DNA of 64,000 nucleotides, from NCBI GenBank assembly GCA_031771865.1, contig JASISA010000042.1:62001-126000 (forward strand), given 5' to 3'. The notes beneath the pieces are model-generated. The model made no database searches, was not told the DNA's origin, and was given only the letters and a program-made list of their open reading frames with translations. Positions 53,330-63,955 of this stretch are shown in pieces (position 1 is the stretch's first letter; each line of letters starts with the position of its first letter). Source of the DNA: Nothophaeocryptopus gaeumannii. Taxonomy: Eukaryota; Ascomycota; Dothideomycetes; Mycosphaerellales; Mycosphaerellaceae. Both the position numbers and the translations under genes were made by a program.

Positions 53330-54550
53330 CTATTTCACGTTCGCACTGATGAAGTCCTGCGCATAGTGATACGCCTCAACAGCCGAGTAGTGAAGGTTCA
53401 AGCCATGTCCAGCGACCTCTCCAAAGTAAGTACCAGTCTTACTCGCCTTAGTATACAACATCGGAAAAACAGCCTGCGCCAAGTTGGTAGGGTACGTGCA
53501 GTTTCCGAAGCAGAAAGGCAGATCGTTAGCTCCGTTGACAACAGCTACAGGCTTGGTGTAGTTGGCAGCTGGCTTCAGGACGGCATTCTGAGAGAACAGC
53601 TCGCCGAAGGTAACGGTTCCTTTGGTCGCCTCAGCCAAGTTCAGGATGGCGGGATCGAAACCATTTGCGCGGAAGAACCCGATCTGGTTGGAGACTGCGG
53701 ATGCGGAGACGAGGTATCCCTGTGGGAGGGAAGCGAAGCGGTATGGTTGGTTGGTCTGCGCGAGTTCGAGGTTCAGGCCGGTGACGAAAGTGGACACTGC
53801 GCTGCTGTTGACAGAGAAGCCCGTCAGGATTGCGCCGTCCAAGTCAGAAGGGTACTGGGCTGTGAGGCCTTCGGTGAGGAGACTTCCGAAGGAATGGCCG
53901 ACTCCAATGACCTTGGAGAAAGTGCCATTGCTGATGCTGCCGGATCTCAGCTTGCCGACGAGCTGGTGTAGAATGGCAAGCTCGAGAGGAGTTTGCACGG
54001 TCTGCAGCGCATCAGGCTTGTCCGATTTCCCGACACCCAGACGGTCGTAGAAGAACGTCGCGTGATTGTACTGCGCCGCGACATCAACCCAGCTGTATCC
54101 TGGCGCGAAATCCCAGTAATATCTGTCGAAACCAACACCGTGAGTCAAGATCTGGACTTGGTCCGGCTTCGTGTTGTTGCTCGGAGTACACAGCGTAGCT
54201 CCAATCTTGTATGTGCCATTCACTGCCTGCATCCCACCCATGATCTTCTGCATAAAAGTGCTTCCACCACTGACCATCTGAACAAACGCCTCCGTCACTC
54301 CGGACTGGTTCTTTGGGAGCTCAAAATTGAATTTGATGTTTTGCGCCGCAGCGGTGACTGGTATGTAGCCGGAGACGCAGACAGCGAGGCCACCACGAGC
54401 GGGTTGGACGGTCGCATTCTCGAAGCCGGCGGTGGAGGGTGCTTGAACGCCATATGGGATCGCGCCGCCTGGGTTGGAGGGGAGGAGGTCGGAGGAGTAT
54501 TGCGCGGATGCGTAGGCCGCAAGGGCGAGGACTGTGGAGGAGCAGCGCAT
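53330..54550 (-). CDS. secreted alpha/beta hydrolase
   Basis: One exon, 406 residues. MRCSSTVLALAAYASAQYSS is a signal peptide with a likely cut after SAQ. The N-terminal 110 residues form a separate beta-rich part (GLAVCVSGYIPVTAAAQNIK). The hydrolase core starts at QVQILTHGVGFDRYYWDF (oxyanion turn), has Asp-Arg in FFYDRLGVGKSDKP, the nucleophile elbow GVGHSFGSLLTEGL with Ser220, and a late His in GEVAGHGLNLHYSA near residue 390. The acid is probably in VVNGANDLPFC. N-glycosylation sites and a Cys pair (FCFGNC) fit an extracellular enzyme. Likely an esterase or lipase-like enzyme; substrate unknown. The plus-strand frames over it are shadows. Confidence 0.88.
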   Translation of the reverse strand: MRCSSTVLALAAYASAQYSSDLLPSNPGGAIPYGVQAPSTAGFENATVQPARGGLAVCVSGYIPVTAAAQNIKFNFELPKNQSGVTEAFVQMVSGGSTFMQKIMGGMQAVNGTYKIGATLCTPSNNTKPDQVQILTHGVGFDRYYWDFAPGYSWVDVAAQYNHATFFYDRLGVGKSDKPDALQTVQTPLELAILHQLVGKLRSGSISNGTFSKVIGVGHSFGSLLTEGLTAQYPSDLDGAILTGFSVNSSAVSTFVTGLNLELAQTNQPYRFASLPQGYLVSASAVSNQIGFFRANGFDPAILNLAEATKGTVTFGELFSQNAVLKPAANYTKPVAVVNGANDLPFCFGNCTYPTNLAQAVFPMLYTKASKTGTYFGEVAGHGLNLHYSAVEAYHYAQDFISANVK

Positions 54551-55133
54551 ATTGACGGACTGACAGTAAAGAGATACGAGAAACCGCTACACACGCAGAG
54601 AAGGAGAAAGAGAGTGAAGTTGAAGGATGCTTCGATATTATCAACTCACCGTCGCTCGATCTGGCCTTGAGGGCGGCGTGCCGTGGGAGTTTCATCCCGA
54701 GTCATCGCCGCCGTCTACGATTCGTCTGTTGGGGGCCTATTTGGAAGAAGACCGACGGGTCCTGCGTCGTAGTGTGAAGCTTGACAGGAGACGGAGATGA
54801 AGATGACGAAGAAGATCGACAAGTTCGCAGCCAAGATCGGATCCACTCAGCTCTTTCGGCATTGAGCCAGTCTGGTTTGAGTTCGGGCTCGGAAGGCATC
54901 CCCGTATCGCTTGATCGGTGTGACTTTGACTTCATCCAAGACAATGAGGCTCATCAAATACACTTGCCGGACTCGGAGGAGTTGGTTGATATCTGCAGAG
55001 TCTTCGAGACCTGAAATCTGGACAGATTTCAATAGCGACTGCTTGCAATGGCACTCAAAGGACCGAGCCCGACGACAACCAGAGAGCCAAAGCAGACCAA
55101 GGAGCCACGTGCGATGCAGCATGCCTCCTCTGA
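54551..55133. other. promoter of the secreted hydrolase and intergenic DNA
   Basis: No supported gene. Pyrimidine-rich DNA follows the hydrolase start on its upstream side. Confidence 0.4.
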
Positions 55134-55903
55134 TCAGGCGTGACTGCTCTGATCCTCCCACTCAATATCTTCCACCATAATCACATCACCAACTTTCGCA
55201 CCAAACGTCCCCGCAATCGCCAATCCAATGTCCTGAGCAAACTTCGCCATCTCCTTCGTCGCACCCTGCCTCACAATCCCTCTCGTATGCCACATCGCCT
55301 GCGCCGGACTGTTATTACACGTCAAAGCCGCAGCACAGCACATCGCGGTCTCGATGCGACTCAAGATGGAGGTCTCGCCGAGGTACCATGCCGTGTTGTG
55401 AAATACCATGTGTTCGAGGTCGGCGTAATGTGTCGTGTTGAAGGAGAGATTTGTCTGGACAGCGGCCGGTGTCCACATGTTGGAGAAGAAGAGTTGTCCT
55501 TCTTCGCGGCGGCGCTGGTCGGCTTCGGCGTTGTCTTGGGTGGCTGTTCTTGGACCATACCCGTCAATCTCCTCTTCCTTCAAGCCCTTGAATAGAGGTA
55601 TGAATGCCTGCATTGCTTTTGCTCCGCCATAGAGGATTGATGTCTTGAAGATGGCTTCTTTGAGACGGCGCTGGACGAGCTTCCGCGTTTCGAGAGGTAG
55701 GTCCGCGGTCGCGAGGCGGTATAACTCTGGGACGTGTGGACCTGCAGAGGAGGCGGCGAGGGCGGCGGCCTGGATATGTTAGAGAAGTGGTATGTCCAGT
55801 GGCTCGTAGAACTCACTGCTGCCGTGTACCAATTCGCTTTCAGGACGTCGGGCTCATTCTCGCGGTCACGGAAACCGGCGAGTATCTCTTCAAGAGTGTC
55901 CAT
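55134..55903 (-). CDS. carboxymuconolactone decarboxylase-like (AhpD fold) protein
   Basis: Exon 1 55817-55903 and exon 2 55134-55769, joined by a 47-base intron (donor GTGAGT), give 240 residues. It starts MDTLEEILAGFRDRENEPDV. The N-terminal domain continues AAALAASSAGPHVPELYRLA and RRLKEAIFKTSILYGGAKA. The second half has the family core: YADLEHMVFHNTAWYLGETS, ILSRIETAMCCAAALTCNN, then MWHTRGIVRQGATKEM. The order Glu...Cys...His (ET-x-MCC, WHTRG) is that of CMD/AhpD proteins, which act as decarboxylases or thiol peroxidases; the C-x-x-C of true AhpD is not present. This fungal subfamily of about 240 residues is common, but its reaction is not known to me. Probably cytosolic. Confidence 0.8.
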
Positions 55904-56679
55904 ACTGAATATCTTCCGTGAAATCGTCGCTCTGAACAATGCGTATACTTGACCTGTGTGTCGAACCTGCTCTGTGAAAGAGCCCTGTTGCGAGCTGACT
56001 GCCAGGTACACGTAGCGCTCGGAGTCCGTATTACCATGTTCGCGCATGCGATGTACCTCTGCGTGACCAAGATCGCTGCAGGTGCTTCTGATCGTGCATA
56101 TACGAGGTAGTTGAGATGCTGTACGACCTCATCAGACCGCACCTGCGACCGGTACTCTGCATTGTACCATCCATTACGAGATGCTGATGAGATGCTGCGG
56201 CCAGGCGCTGCTATGCTGTTCTTCCAGTCATGGCAGTTGACGGCCGTCGACGGACGTGAAGAGAGCGCTTCCGGTGAGAACATCAAGATACAAAACGATC
56301 TTCGTGCTGCCGTCAAAGGGCGCTCAGGTGTGGTGTGGTTTGAGATAAACTTCAGACCGGGAATTAATTTCGAGCTCGAAAAGACATCTTGCACTCGGAT
56401 ATCGCCAAGTCGCAGACTCCAACAACAAAATACTGTATTCGCTTCCCATTCCACAATGACCTCCATCGCGTACAACGCCTCGCCGCGACGAAGTCTTTTC
56501 CGATGACATGAACCGCTCGATATATGCAATACCCAATGTTGGCTCTCGGGAAGAATGCTAGACTGGAGCTCAGCCACGGGAAGCGGTAGGTCGATGGCCT
56601 CCATCGCCTTGAAGGCGGCAAAGAGCATGTATCTGTCGTTTGCATATTGGCCAGAGATGGAGGATATGCCCGTGAGCAT
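55904..56679 (-). CDS. uncharacterised ORF, doubtful
   Basis: A minus-strand frame (MLTGISSISGQYANDRYMLF at 56679) stays open for 279 codons and has protein-like parts (AAFKAMEAIDLPLPVAELQS, QHLNYLVYARSEAPAAILVT). It overlaps the first exon of the CMD-like gene in another frame at its end, so the true 3' end would lie before about 55904 or use an intron. No domain was recognised. It could be a decayed or partial gene. Confidence 0.3.
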
Positions 56680-56999
56680 CTACTGGCGTGGATGTAGATG
56701 CAGTTCAGCTCCAACCTCAGCCATGCAGACATGGATGCGCTTGTCACCAACCGACGAGCCTTATCCCCCTCTTGCAGGTGTATCGATTCTGGTCACGCAC
56801 AGCGAGGTCGTAGAGATGCTCGGAAACATTGACATCTAGGACGAGAAGTGGAAGCGAGACGACGAGCAGCTTACCAACGGCGACACCCACGAGAAAGCAA
56901 AGACAGAGCTTGCGACTGTACTAGGAGAGGAGCATACGGAGCCGTCTGTCTCGGCGAGTGCGCAGATCAAGCGCGACCGCGAATACACCATCTGATGAG
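56680..56999. other. intergenic
   Basis: No supported gene; short frames only. Confidence 0.3.
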
Positions 57000-57668
57000 T
57001 CCCTCGAGAACGCCACGGCATACTCGATCGGTTCGATATGCTGCTCCGGCACACGAACGATCCTCCGCCTTACCCATCCTTGAACAGAGGCAAGAGAAAC
57101 CGGAAAACTGCGTCAAGGATCGCTGGGAACACAAGACCTGCTCTTGGGGCAGAAGCGGTCATCTCAACGTAGTCTGCGCGTCTTCACCTGCCGGCAGGAA
57201 TATCATCATTGTCTCAGCCGCCGACACCGCGAGCCGACTTCAAGCATCGTTTCAGCACATCCGAATCGGTCGCATCAGCGCCGGGGACCCGCTCAATGGC
57301 AGGAGTACACATGACTTCGATGTCTTCGTGGGCGATCTCGTAGTCAGCAACCCCAATGGAACGGATAGCGGAGTTGTGCAGTACAATCTGTACAAATCAA
57401 AGAGCAAGGGCGGCAGGGCAGAGATCGACGGCAAGAGCTTCTCAAACTCGCTATCATGAGGCTTGCGAAGCGCAATTTCTGCCTTGCAAGTGCGAAACGC
57501 TACGAATATCACAGTATCTTCGAGATTTGGAGAGGAATCAGAGGATATGAGAGCTGTATAGCGGCCTGGACAGGACACTGGATACGCAACGGCAAACCGG
57601 CCGCATCGCTTGTGACGATCCTCGTATCTGTTGCGCACGACTACGCTCGGCAATGCTCTGACGAATAG
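57000..57668 (+). pseudogene. decayed relative of the 62.5-kb DUF7918-like gene
   Basis: The frame here has VRYAAPAHERSSALPILEQ followed later by EKPENC, in the order and spacing of VRYASAPIHQLRRSSEE and RENC upstream of the gene at 62548. Near 57455-57500 a Cys-Glu-Ala block (HEACEAQFLPCKCETLRIS, another frame) lines up with the CREAYFALQGEDRYRVS of that gene. The blocks are in different frames and interrupted by stops. This points to an old copy of the same locus. The alignment was made by eye and is weak in places. Confidence 0.35.
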
Positions 57669-58242
57669 CGGCGTTGAGAGAGATGCCATACTGATTGCCG
57701 GAGCTTCAGAATAAGAACAACGCGGACATGGATGGCACTGGCGCTTCGAACTTCGAATCTGCCGGTGTTCATAGGTGGATGGAAAACACAACGACCTCCT
57801 CGCTCTGAACCATTATGATGTCCCACGCCCACGCCCACCACCTCACCACCACTTCAACCGATTCATGCCGACACCCCGCCGAAAGACTGGATTCGCGACG
57901 ATGGTCGTACCACCTACGAGTGCTTCTCGTTCGCGTGACACTCGATCTTCATGCTCCGCGCCTCTGAAGGAAATCCGCTATAGCTACCGTAAACACCCTG
58001 GCACTATTGGAGTTCCACTGGACCATTGGCCTTCACCTTGTGTCAGTTCAACCCGCCTCCAATACGGTCTGCACCACGTACCTGCCCAGGGGTGGGAAGC
58101 TCATTGCCTTTACATTTCTCGCCTTCCCACAGACGCACTTTGCAAGTCTCTGAAAACCGTCAGATTGGAAGCACTCTGGCGACAATGTGCCACGGTGAAG
58201 AGAATGGCGACGACTCACTCGGCACATCTTCCTTCCCAGTCG
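57669..58242. other. intergenic
   Basis: Short overlapping frames on both strands, no domain. Nothing recognised. Confidence 0.35.
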
Positions 58243-58485
58243 TCAAATCAGAAGGGTCCCTCCACTTGAAGTCGAAACTTCCGAACCACCCGTCGTTTTT
58301 CCACGTCTTACATCGAGCGTTGGCTTGTAGCCACGTTCGCTGGCTGTCTTCCCGATTTCCGCCCACTGGCGTCTGGCAGAGATGATTGTAATATCGCTGC
58401 AAGCCGACATTGAAGTGATTTTGCCGTGACGGGCGAGTACGCCTGCGGCAAGCGCAGCTGCAAGGGCGAGGAAGGCTAGCTTCAT
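58243..58485 (-). CDS. possible small secreted protein
   Basis: ATG at 58485 gives MKLAFLALAAALAAGVLARH, a strong signal peptide. The next residues (GKITSMSACSDITIISARRQ) hold one Cys. Another frame of the same strand then reads CQTPVGGNREDSQRTWLQAN and ARCKTWKNDGWFGSFDFKW, which looks more like a mature small Cys protein. A frameshift or an intron with a poor donor may join them. The model is therefore uncertain; only the signal peptide is firm. Confidence 0.4.
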   Translation of the reverse strand: MKLAFLALAAALAAGVLARHGKITSMSACSDITIISARRQWAEIGKTASERGYKPTLDVRRGKTTGGSEVSTSSGGTLLI

Positions 58486-59108
58486 AGTGATTTGGCGAGG
58501 TACGAGCCCGGTGGGATGTGGATGCAAAGTGGGCCAAACGATGTCTAGGTGTGTGTGGGTGAGGTCGGCGAAATCTCAAGCTGAACTGCTGACACGCCTG
58601 CGACCCAACGTAACGGGATATCTACCACACCTACCTACCTTCCAGCCGCAGAGCCCTTGCCTGATGCCGGACCACGATTGCAGTTTTACACTCTGCTGAG
58701 CTGCCGAGCTGTCGAAATGGACTTGGACAGTCAATGTCGGCAGTCAACTCTACACGTCCCTCTGCTAGCTTGGTCTGGAATTAATCTTCTGTCTGCGAAG
58801 GTAGCAGTATACTGGTTAGACCGCATCTAGAGAGCCTACCGATCCACCTCGCTACGAATGCTGAATGGTAAGTGTAACCAACATATCGGCAAACCAGGCT
58901 TACTGAACTGCCTCCTATGACTCTTCCCCCGCCTCCCGTTAGACGTTGCCTCTTTGGAGGTATCGGTTAAGACAGCTACAACATGGAGTCTACGTTGGAT
59001 AAAGGGAGACGAAAGACCCAGAGGCGACCATGAAAGTTGACTGTCGAAGTCGACTGTCCGGATGCATTTCGCCGAGCTGTTGGCATTTGCAACCTACATT
59101 CACAACTA
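58486..59108. other. intergenic
   Basis: No supported gene; promoter of the small secreted ORF and 3' flank of the MAPEG gene. Confidence 0.35.
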
Positions 59109-59657
59109 TTACAAACCCCAATACCCCTTGGCCAAATACGCCGAATAGCCTGCCAATCCGATCATTACACCAACACTTCCCAAGAACCCGATCGGCCTTC
59201 CTCTCCCAGTATACGGCTTCCCGCTCCTCGTCGCCATCAACCCAAACTCCGCATGCGCAACTCGGAAAAAGACGAGCGCACTCAGCGCATAAGTCAAAAC
59301 AGTCTTATTCCCTCCATTGATCTCGGCCGATCCAGCGAGGACCAACGCAAGTGGGACGTTCTCGGAGAAGTTCAGCTGAGCACGAATGGCTGCCGCGAGA
59401 GGATCGTGTTCGGTCAAGGCATTGGGCTTCTCGGTCGATGTGGTGTGCTTGGCTGGAATGGAGGTTTGCGCGATTGATTGGTTGCACTTGATGCGAGTTC
59501 GGATTACGCGCCCTTGAAGGAAGACGTAGTAGATTGCGAGGGGAAGGGTGAAGGTTGCTGTTACTGGGGTTGAGAGGGAGAGGCCGACTGTGAACAGTTG
59601 TTAGTTTAAGCTGCTCCTTGGGATTCTAATGTCCTTACGCTCTTGTGCTGCTGCCAT
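59109..59657 (-). CDS. MAPEG-family membrane protein
   Basis: A 19-base first exon (59639-59657, MAAAQE plus one base) and a second exon 59109-59587, intron 51 bases (donor GTAAGG), give 165 residues. After the splice it reads LGLSLSTPVTATFTLPLAIY, the first span. The hallmark block is AAAIRAQLNFSENVPLALVL, in which Arg, Asn, Glu and Pro of the MAPEG motif (R-x-x-x-N-x-x-E-N-x-P) are all seen. Two or three more spans follow (VLTYALSALVFFRVAHAEFG; IGFLGSVGVMIGLAGYSAYL). MAPEG proteins are four-span membrane enzymes that handle glutathione or lipid-derived electrophiles and peroxides in the ER or outer membranes. Fits with the peroxide-related enzymes in this window, but there is no physical linkage to them. 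Confidence 0.85.
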
Positions 59658-60635
59658 GGCTACCGAGTTCTACTTTGCCCGACTACAATTATTACTGTTG
59701 GGATGTTGTTGTACAGAAGAGAAGGAATACCAGGAGCCTGGGAAGTTGGAAAGCTGGGAAGTGCTCGACAACCATGATGTCGATCTTCGGAGATAAGCAC
59801 CGAATCCCGTTCCCAGAAAAGAGCCATCCTTCAAGTGGCGTGGGCTCGCTGGCTGGTCAAGTCTTACACCTCGGCCTGCCTTAAAGGGGCATCCTGATTC
59901 AGCTGCACCGAAGCCGACGGTCCGAAGCCCGGTGCCAGTAACCATTCAGGGAAGGGCGACAGCATCCTTGCTGTCCACGACTTCACGTCTCTTCATGTCA
60001 CATGTTTGCTACGCATGTCGTGAGAATGCCAATGCTCCAACGCGATTGACCACACAAAGAGCAGACGATGGCTAAGATCAGACCGGACTTAGTAGGAGGC
60101 CTTGGCAGACGAAGCAGCCCCTCGTCTTGGCTGATGCTATTGTTGCAAAGACTCATCAGACATCACCCTTTGCGAAGACATCTTACCGCAGAAATGTTTC
60201 AATACTGTCGCACCCGATCACTGTCACCCTCATGATCCGACAGCTCTCGAATGGCAATGCGAAGCCAAGCCTCAGACAACCAGGAAGTTGGACTGGGTCG
60301 AGTATTCAACTAGTTGTCCTGATTGATGTCAAATGCAGTAACACAGCGTAAGGCTGAGCCTCTTTTGTATGACAGGGCGGCGGCGCAGTGGCTCTTTGCA
60401 GTCCTCGGAGTCTTTGTTGTACAACACCATGTGGTACGGTCGCCTCTTTGCTCGGCTGCATACCTTGGCACATTGGCATTACGCCAACAACACGAACAAG
60501 AAGGATCATGAAGCTTTCTATCAACACAACCATTGCGTGTTACTGCACAGCCTCTGGGGGGACATATAGATGACTTCCGCAGCCCATGTTCATGATCGCC
60601 GTTGAACCTGGACAACTCCCTGGGCTCTACGGACC
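59658..60635. other. intergenic
   Basis: No supported gene. Near 60011-60045 there is a block (catgtcgtgaga-atgcca) that also occurs near 62366 upstream of the DUF7918-like gene. Confidence 0.35.
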
Positions 60636-62111
60636 ATGCGGATATTTACGACGGCGATACTGCTTGCCACTGTGCTTGGCACGAACGCCATCAAGCTCGC
60701 ACAAAAGACCAAAGGTGCTTCTGCACCGAAAGTCCTCCACCAAACCCTCGGACGACAACATGTTCCCGAACCAGCAGCCCGCGACCGAAGACGCTTCCTC
60801 CAGAAACGACAAGTCTCCTCCGGAACCGTCAACGTCCCTCTCCAAAACGAACTCTTCCTCTACTACATGAACTTTACAGCCGGCACACCACCGCAATCCT
60901 TCCTCGTCCACGTCGATACCGGCAGCTCCGATCTCTGGCTCAACTACGCCGGAAGCGAATACTGCTCCTCGAGAACGGATCCCTGCTTTACGGGAACGTA
61001 TGACGCAAACTCTTCCAGCACGTATGGATTTGTGAATAGCAATTTCACGATTTCGTATGTAGATGGTAGTCAATCTACGGGAGACTATGTCCGAGATGAT
61101 GTGACGTTGTTAGGTGGGGATGTGAGGTTGGAAGGGCAGCAGTTTGGAATTGGGTATGAGAGTTCGACGCCGGATGGGATATTGGGGATTGGGTATGCGA
61201 GTAATGAAGTTGCTGTTGCGTATGGGGGAGAGCCGTATCCGAATTTGCCGGTCAGTTTGCGGGATGCTGGGTATATCAATTCTTTGGCTTACAGTATCTG
61301 GTTGAACGACGTCAATGCTGAGGAAGGGGATTTGCTGTTTGGTGGTGTGGATACGGAGAAGTATAATGAGGATCTGATATCTCTACCGATCATACCGGCT
61401 CTTGGCGTATATCGCGAGTTTACAGTCGAACTTACCGGCGTCGGACTGAGTGGCAGTGCCGAGACTTTCTCTGGCTCCATGAACGAAGAGGTACATCTCG
61501 ACACTGGAGCGAGCTTGACATACCTGCCTGAAGACATCGTGGACTCCATCTACGACCGCTTTGGTGCTGTGTATTCTCGAGCCGATCGTGTTGCGATCGT
61601 GGACTGCTCGCAGAGGGAGCAAGATGAGACGATCGACTTCCGATTCACGGAGGGCTTGACGATCAGGTAAGCAGTAGCAGCAATTGAGCAATGGGACAAG
61701 AGAGAAAGACTGATTCTAACATCTCACAGAGTCCCCCTCCGAGAAATGATCATCCCCGTCGAATCCACAGTCCCAGGCGTCCCCATCTGTATCTTCGGCG
61801 TCCTCCCCGGCGCCGAATCGCCCTACAGTAGCAGCGAGAGAACATACCTCATCCTCGGGGATACTTTCCTCCGATCAGCATATGTGGTGTATGACCTGGA
61901 TAATCATGAGATTTCGTTGGCGCAGACGGCTTTCAATACGACGGCGAGTAATGTTGTGGAGATTTCGAGTAGTAGTGCTTTGCCGGGTGGGAATAGAGAC
62001 TCGGAGGGAAATACGACAGAAGATGGGACAGCGAACAGTGCTGGGGTTTTGAGGAGTTCGGTGTTGATGATTTTGGTCGCTGTTTGTATTGGAGCGGGTT
62101 TGGCGTTTTAG
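60636..62111 (+). CDS. aspartic protease with GPI-anchor-like tail
   Basis: Exons 60636-61666 and 61730-62111 (intron 63 bases, donor GTAAGC) give 470 residues. It starts MRIFTTAILLATVLGTNAIK (signal peptide), then a basic propeptide ending in RRRFLQKRQV, a Kex2-type Lys-Arg cut near residue 58. The two catalytic motifs are FLVHVDTGSSDLWL (Asp94) and EEVHLDTGASLTYLP (Asp289). Other pepsin-family blocks: Tyr of the flap in ISYVDGSQSTGDY, and LILGDTFLRSAYVVYDLD. The C-terminus is Ser/Thr-rich (VVEISSSSALPGG) and ends in a hydrophobic stretch (VLMILVAVCIGAGLAF) without a cytoplasmic tail, the pattern of a GPI signal. It should act at the cell surface or wall, like yapsins and similar fungal proteases. 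Confidence 0.92.
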
Positions 62112-62547
62112 TGTTGCATGATATAGTGCCTCCTGTCAAGAGTAGAACCTATGTTACTCTTTCTTCGTCTGTGATCAATTCTTTCCATATCCTAAGGCAT
62201 GCGCGACTAGCGCAGTCTTGACACTTCGTTGAAGACGACATGTCACAATTTGGCGTTTGCACGCAGGGAACCACCCACTTTTCAGCACGGACCACCGTCT
62301 GTATTCATCTGCACGCAAACAGAATCGTCCACATAGCTGTCATCAACAGCGACCACATAGCACAGATGTCGTGAGATATGCCAGTGCTCCCATTCATCAG
62401 CTACGCCGAAGCTCAGAAGAAGTCCGCCACAAAAATCGAGAAAATTGCAAGACCAGAGAGGAGCAGAACGCACTAAGGCGTTCCTGGTCTGCAGGCCTGG
62501 TACTCGACCTACGCACTCCAGAGGAGCGCACCAAGAGAGTTGACAGG
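62112..62547. other. upstream region of the DUF7918-like gene
   Basis: An open frame runs from 62257 into the gene but reads as translated leader. It carries the block shared with 57.0 kb and 60.0 kb (see findings). Confidence 0.4.
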
Positions 62548-63837
62548 ATGGCATCGGCCGAGGGCATGGTAAACTCCCTGATGGGTGCCACAAACGGCAT
62601 CGAGGTGCAGATCTTCCCAAGAGAAAGCGATGGTCAAGTTTACAGGCTCAACCCCTCGAAACCCGGTACTCCGAACTGCCGCGAAGCATACTTCGCACTC
62701 CAGGGTGAGGATCGATACCGAGTTTCTGTCACATTACACAAAAACTTCGACTTCATGGGACAACTATGTTGCCATGGATCACCGCATAGACGGTGATACC
62801 ACGAGCACTTGTCACTCTCTACGAAAGTGCGACCGGGGCACGGACTCCGCAACATTGGAGCACGAGGTCAAGGACTATTCCGACACGGACGAGGAAGGAA
62901 ATGTTAAAGTATTTGCGCTAGTATTTGCAACATCAGGGCCCGGTGAGTCGACGAAGGCCTTACCATTGCTGCTCATCTGACGAGGAATAGTCAACGACAC
63001 TACAGAGGCTTTGATACAGCAAGTGAGGAGAGATCCCAGAGCTCGTGGCAAGATCGAGATACTCATCAGACGTGAAACTGTGACAAGAAGTAAGACGGCT
63101 GGCTCCCGTGGTCCTCCTAAGCCAAATTTCCCAGACACCACAACAGGCAAAATCATTGGCGAACAAGGTCGTAGCTTCCACACCAAGTAAGCTTTGCGCG
63201 AAACCAACTCGCTTATCTGAGCGCACCTTTTGATCCTGCAGGCCAGTCAGTACTAGAGAGGACTCGGTACAGCACTGGGAAACTTTCAAGCCGCTTCCTA
63301 GGAAGGAGAAGCCACAAGGGCGCAGAGTCATCGGCACCGTCTGGGACGTAATGGAGCTCACTCTCCACTGTCGGAGTTGAGGTCTGTTCCGAGCAAAGCC
63401 AATCTGTGATGGCGATCAATACCAACTGACATACCCAGACTATCTTGAGCGGCAAGGACTTGTACGTAAGAGGGGCGTGATCAAGCAGGAACCGATCGAG
63501 TCTGGAGAAGGCAGCTCGAGTGCGAGAAGCATTCTTGCTGGCAGAACTCAGACTGAGCCTATTGAGGTACGTTTCTCCGTTTCGGTGCCCGTTCGCTGCT
63601 ACAATTCACGTCCGACTACAGATCTCGGACGACGGAGACGACGGTGACGACAACGACGAGTCGTTTCCAGAACAAGTTACGCAGGAACGCCAAGGAGTCA
63701 GTACCCGCAGACGAGCTCGACATTCCGCTGAAAGCAGACGTCTATTTCCAACAACTCTGATGTGCAGAGGAACGATGTCGTTACCGAAGCGGCCTCATTC
63801 AGTTGTTTTGATTGCTGCTTGGCTTCCTCTTCTTTGA
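62548..63837 (+). CDS. DUF7918-like protein, one frameshift in exon 1
   Basis: Exons 62548-62942, 62991-63186, 63242-63375, 63439-63566 and 63622-63837, all GT-AG. The start MASAEGMVNSLMGATNGIEV leads to a beta-rich domain typical of the fungal DUF7918 group (GIEVQIFPRESDGQVYRL, CREAYFALQGEDRYRVSVTL, HRIDGDTTSTC). Exon 3 has WETFKPLPRKEKPQGRRVI. The C-terminal part is acidic and low-complexity (IKQEPIESGEGSSS, EISDDGDDGDDNDESF), a look of nuclear proteins with SUMO-type motifs. Exon 1 has one base too many: the frame of HKNFDFMG must shift near 62757-62762 to continue as DNYVAMDHRIDGDTTS, after which every splice phase fits. So either one indel broke the gene or the sequence has an error. The function of the family is unknown. 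The last exon may end differently, because the tail is unusually hydrophobic. Confidence 0.55.
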
Positions 63838-63955
63838 AGACTTTGTCGATGAGCACATTGATGGAGGAAGTGTGTTGGAGAGGTTGGGCTTCTTCTGGGT
63901 CAGTCTCAGGAACAGCGGTCGAAGATGTGGAAGCTGTTGCTGTTGGCTCCGGCAT
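63698..63955 (-). CDS. possible 3' part of a gene running off the window
   Basis: A minus-strand frame (MPEPTATASTSSTAVPETDP, then SINVLIDKVFKEEEAKQQSK) has a helical, charged composition that looks real, and it is open in the direction of the window end. It overlaps the last exon of the DUF7918-like gene tail to tail. It is probably the C-terminal end of a gene whose start lies beyond position 64000. No domain recognised. Confidence 0.3.
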   Translation of the reverse strand: MPEPTATASTSSTAVPETDPEEAQPLQHTSSINVLIDKVFKEEEAKQQSKQLNEAASVTTSFLCTSELLEIDVCFQRNVELVCGY

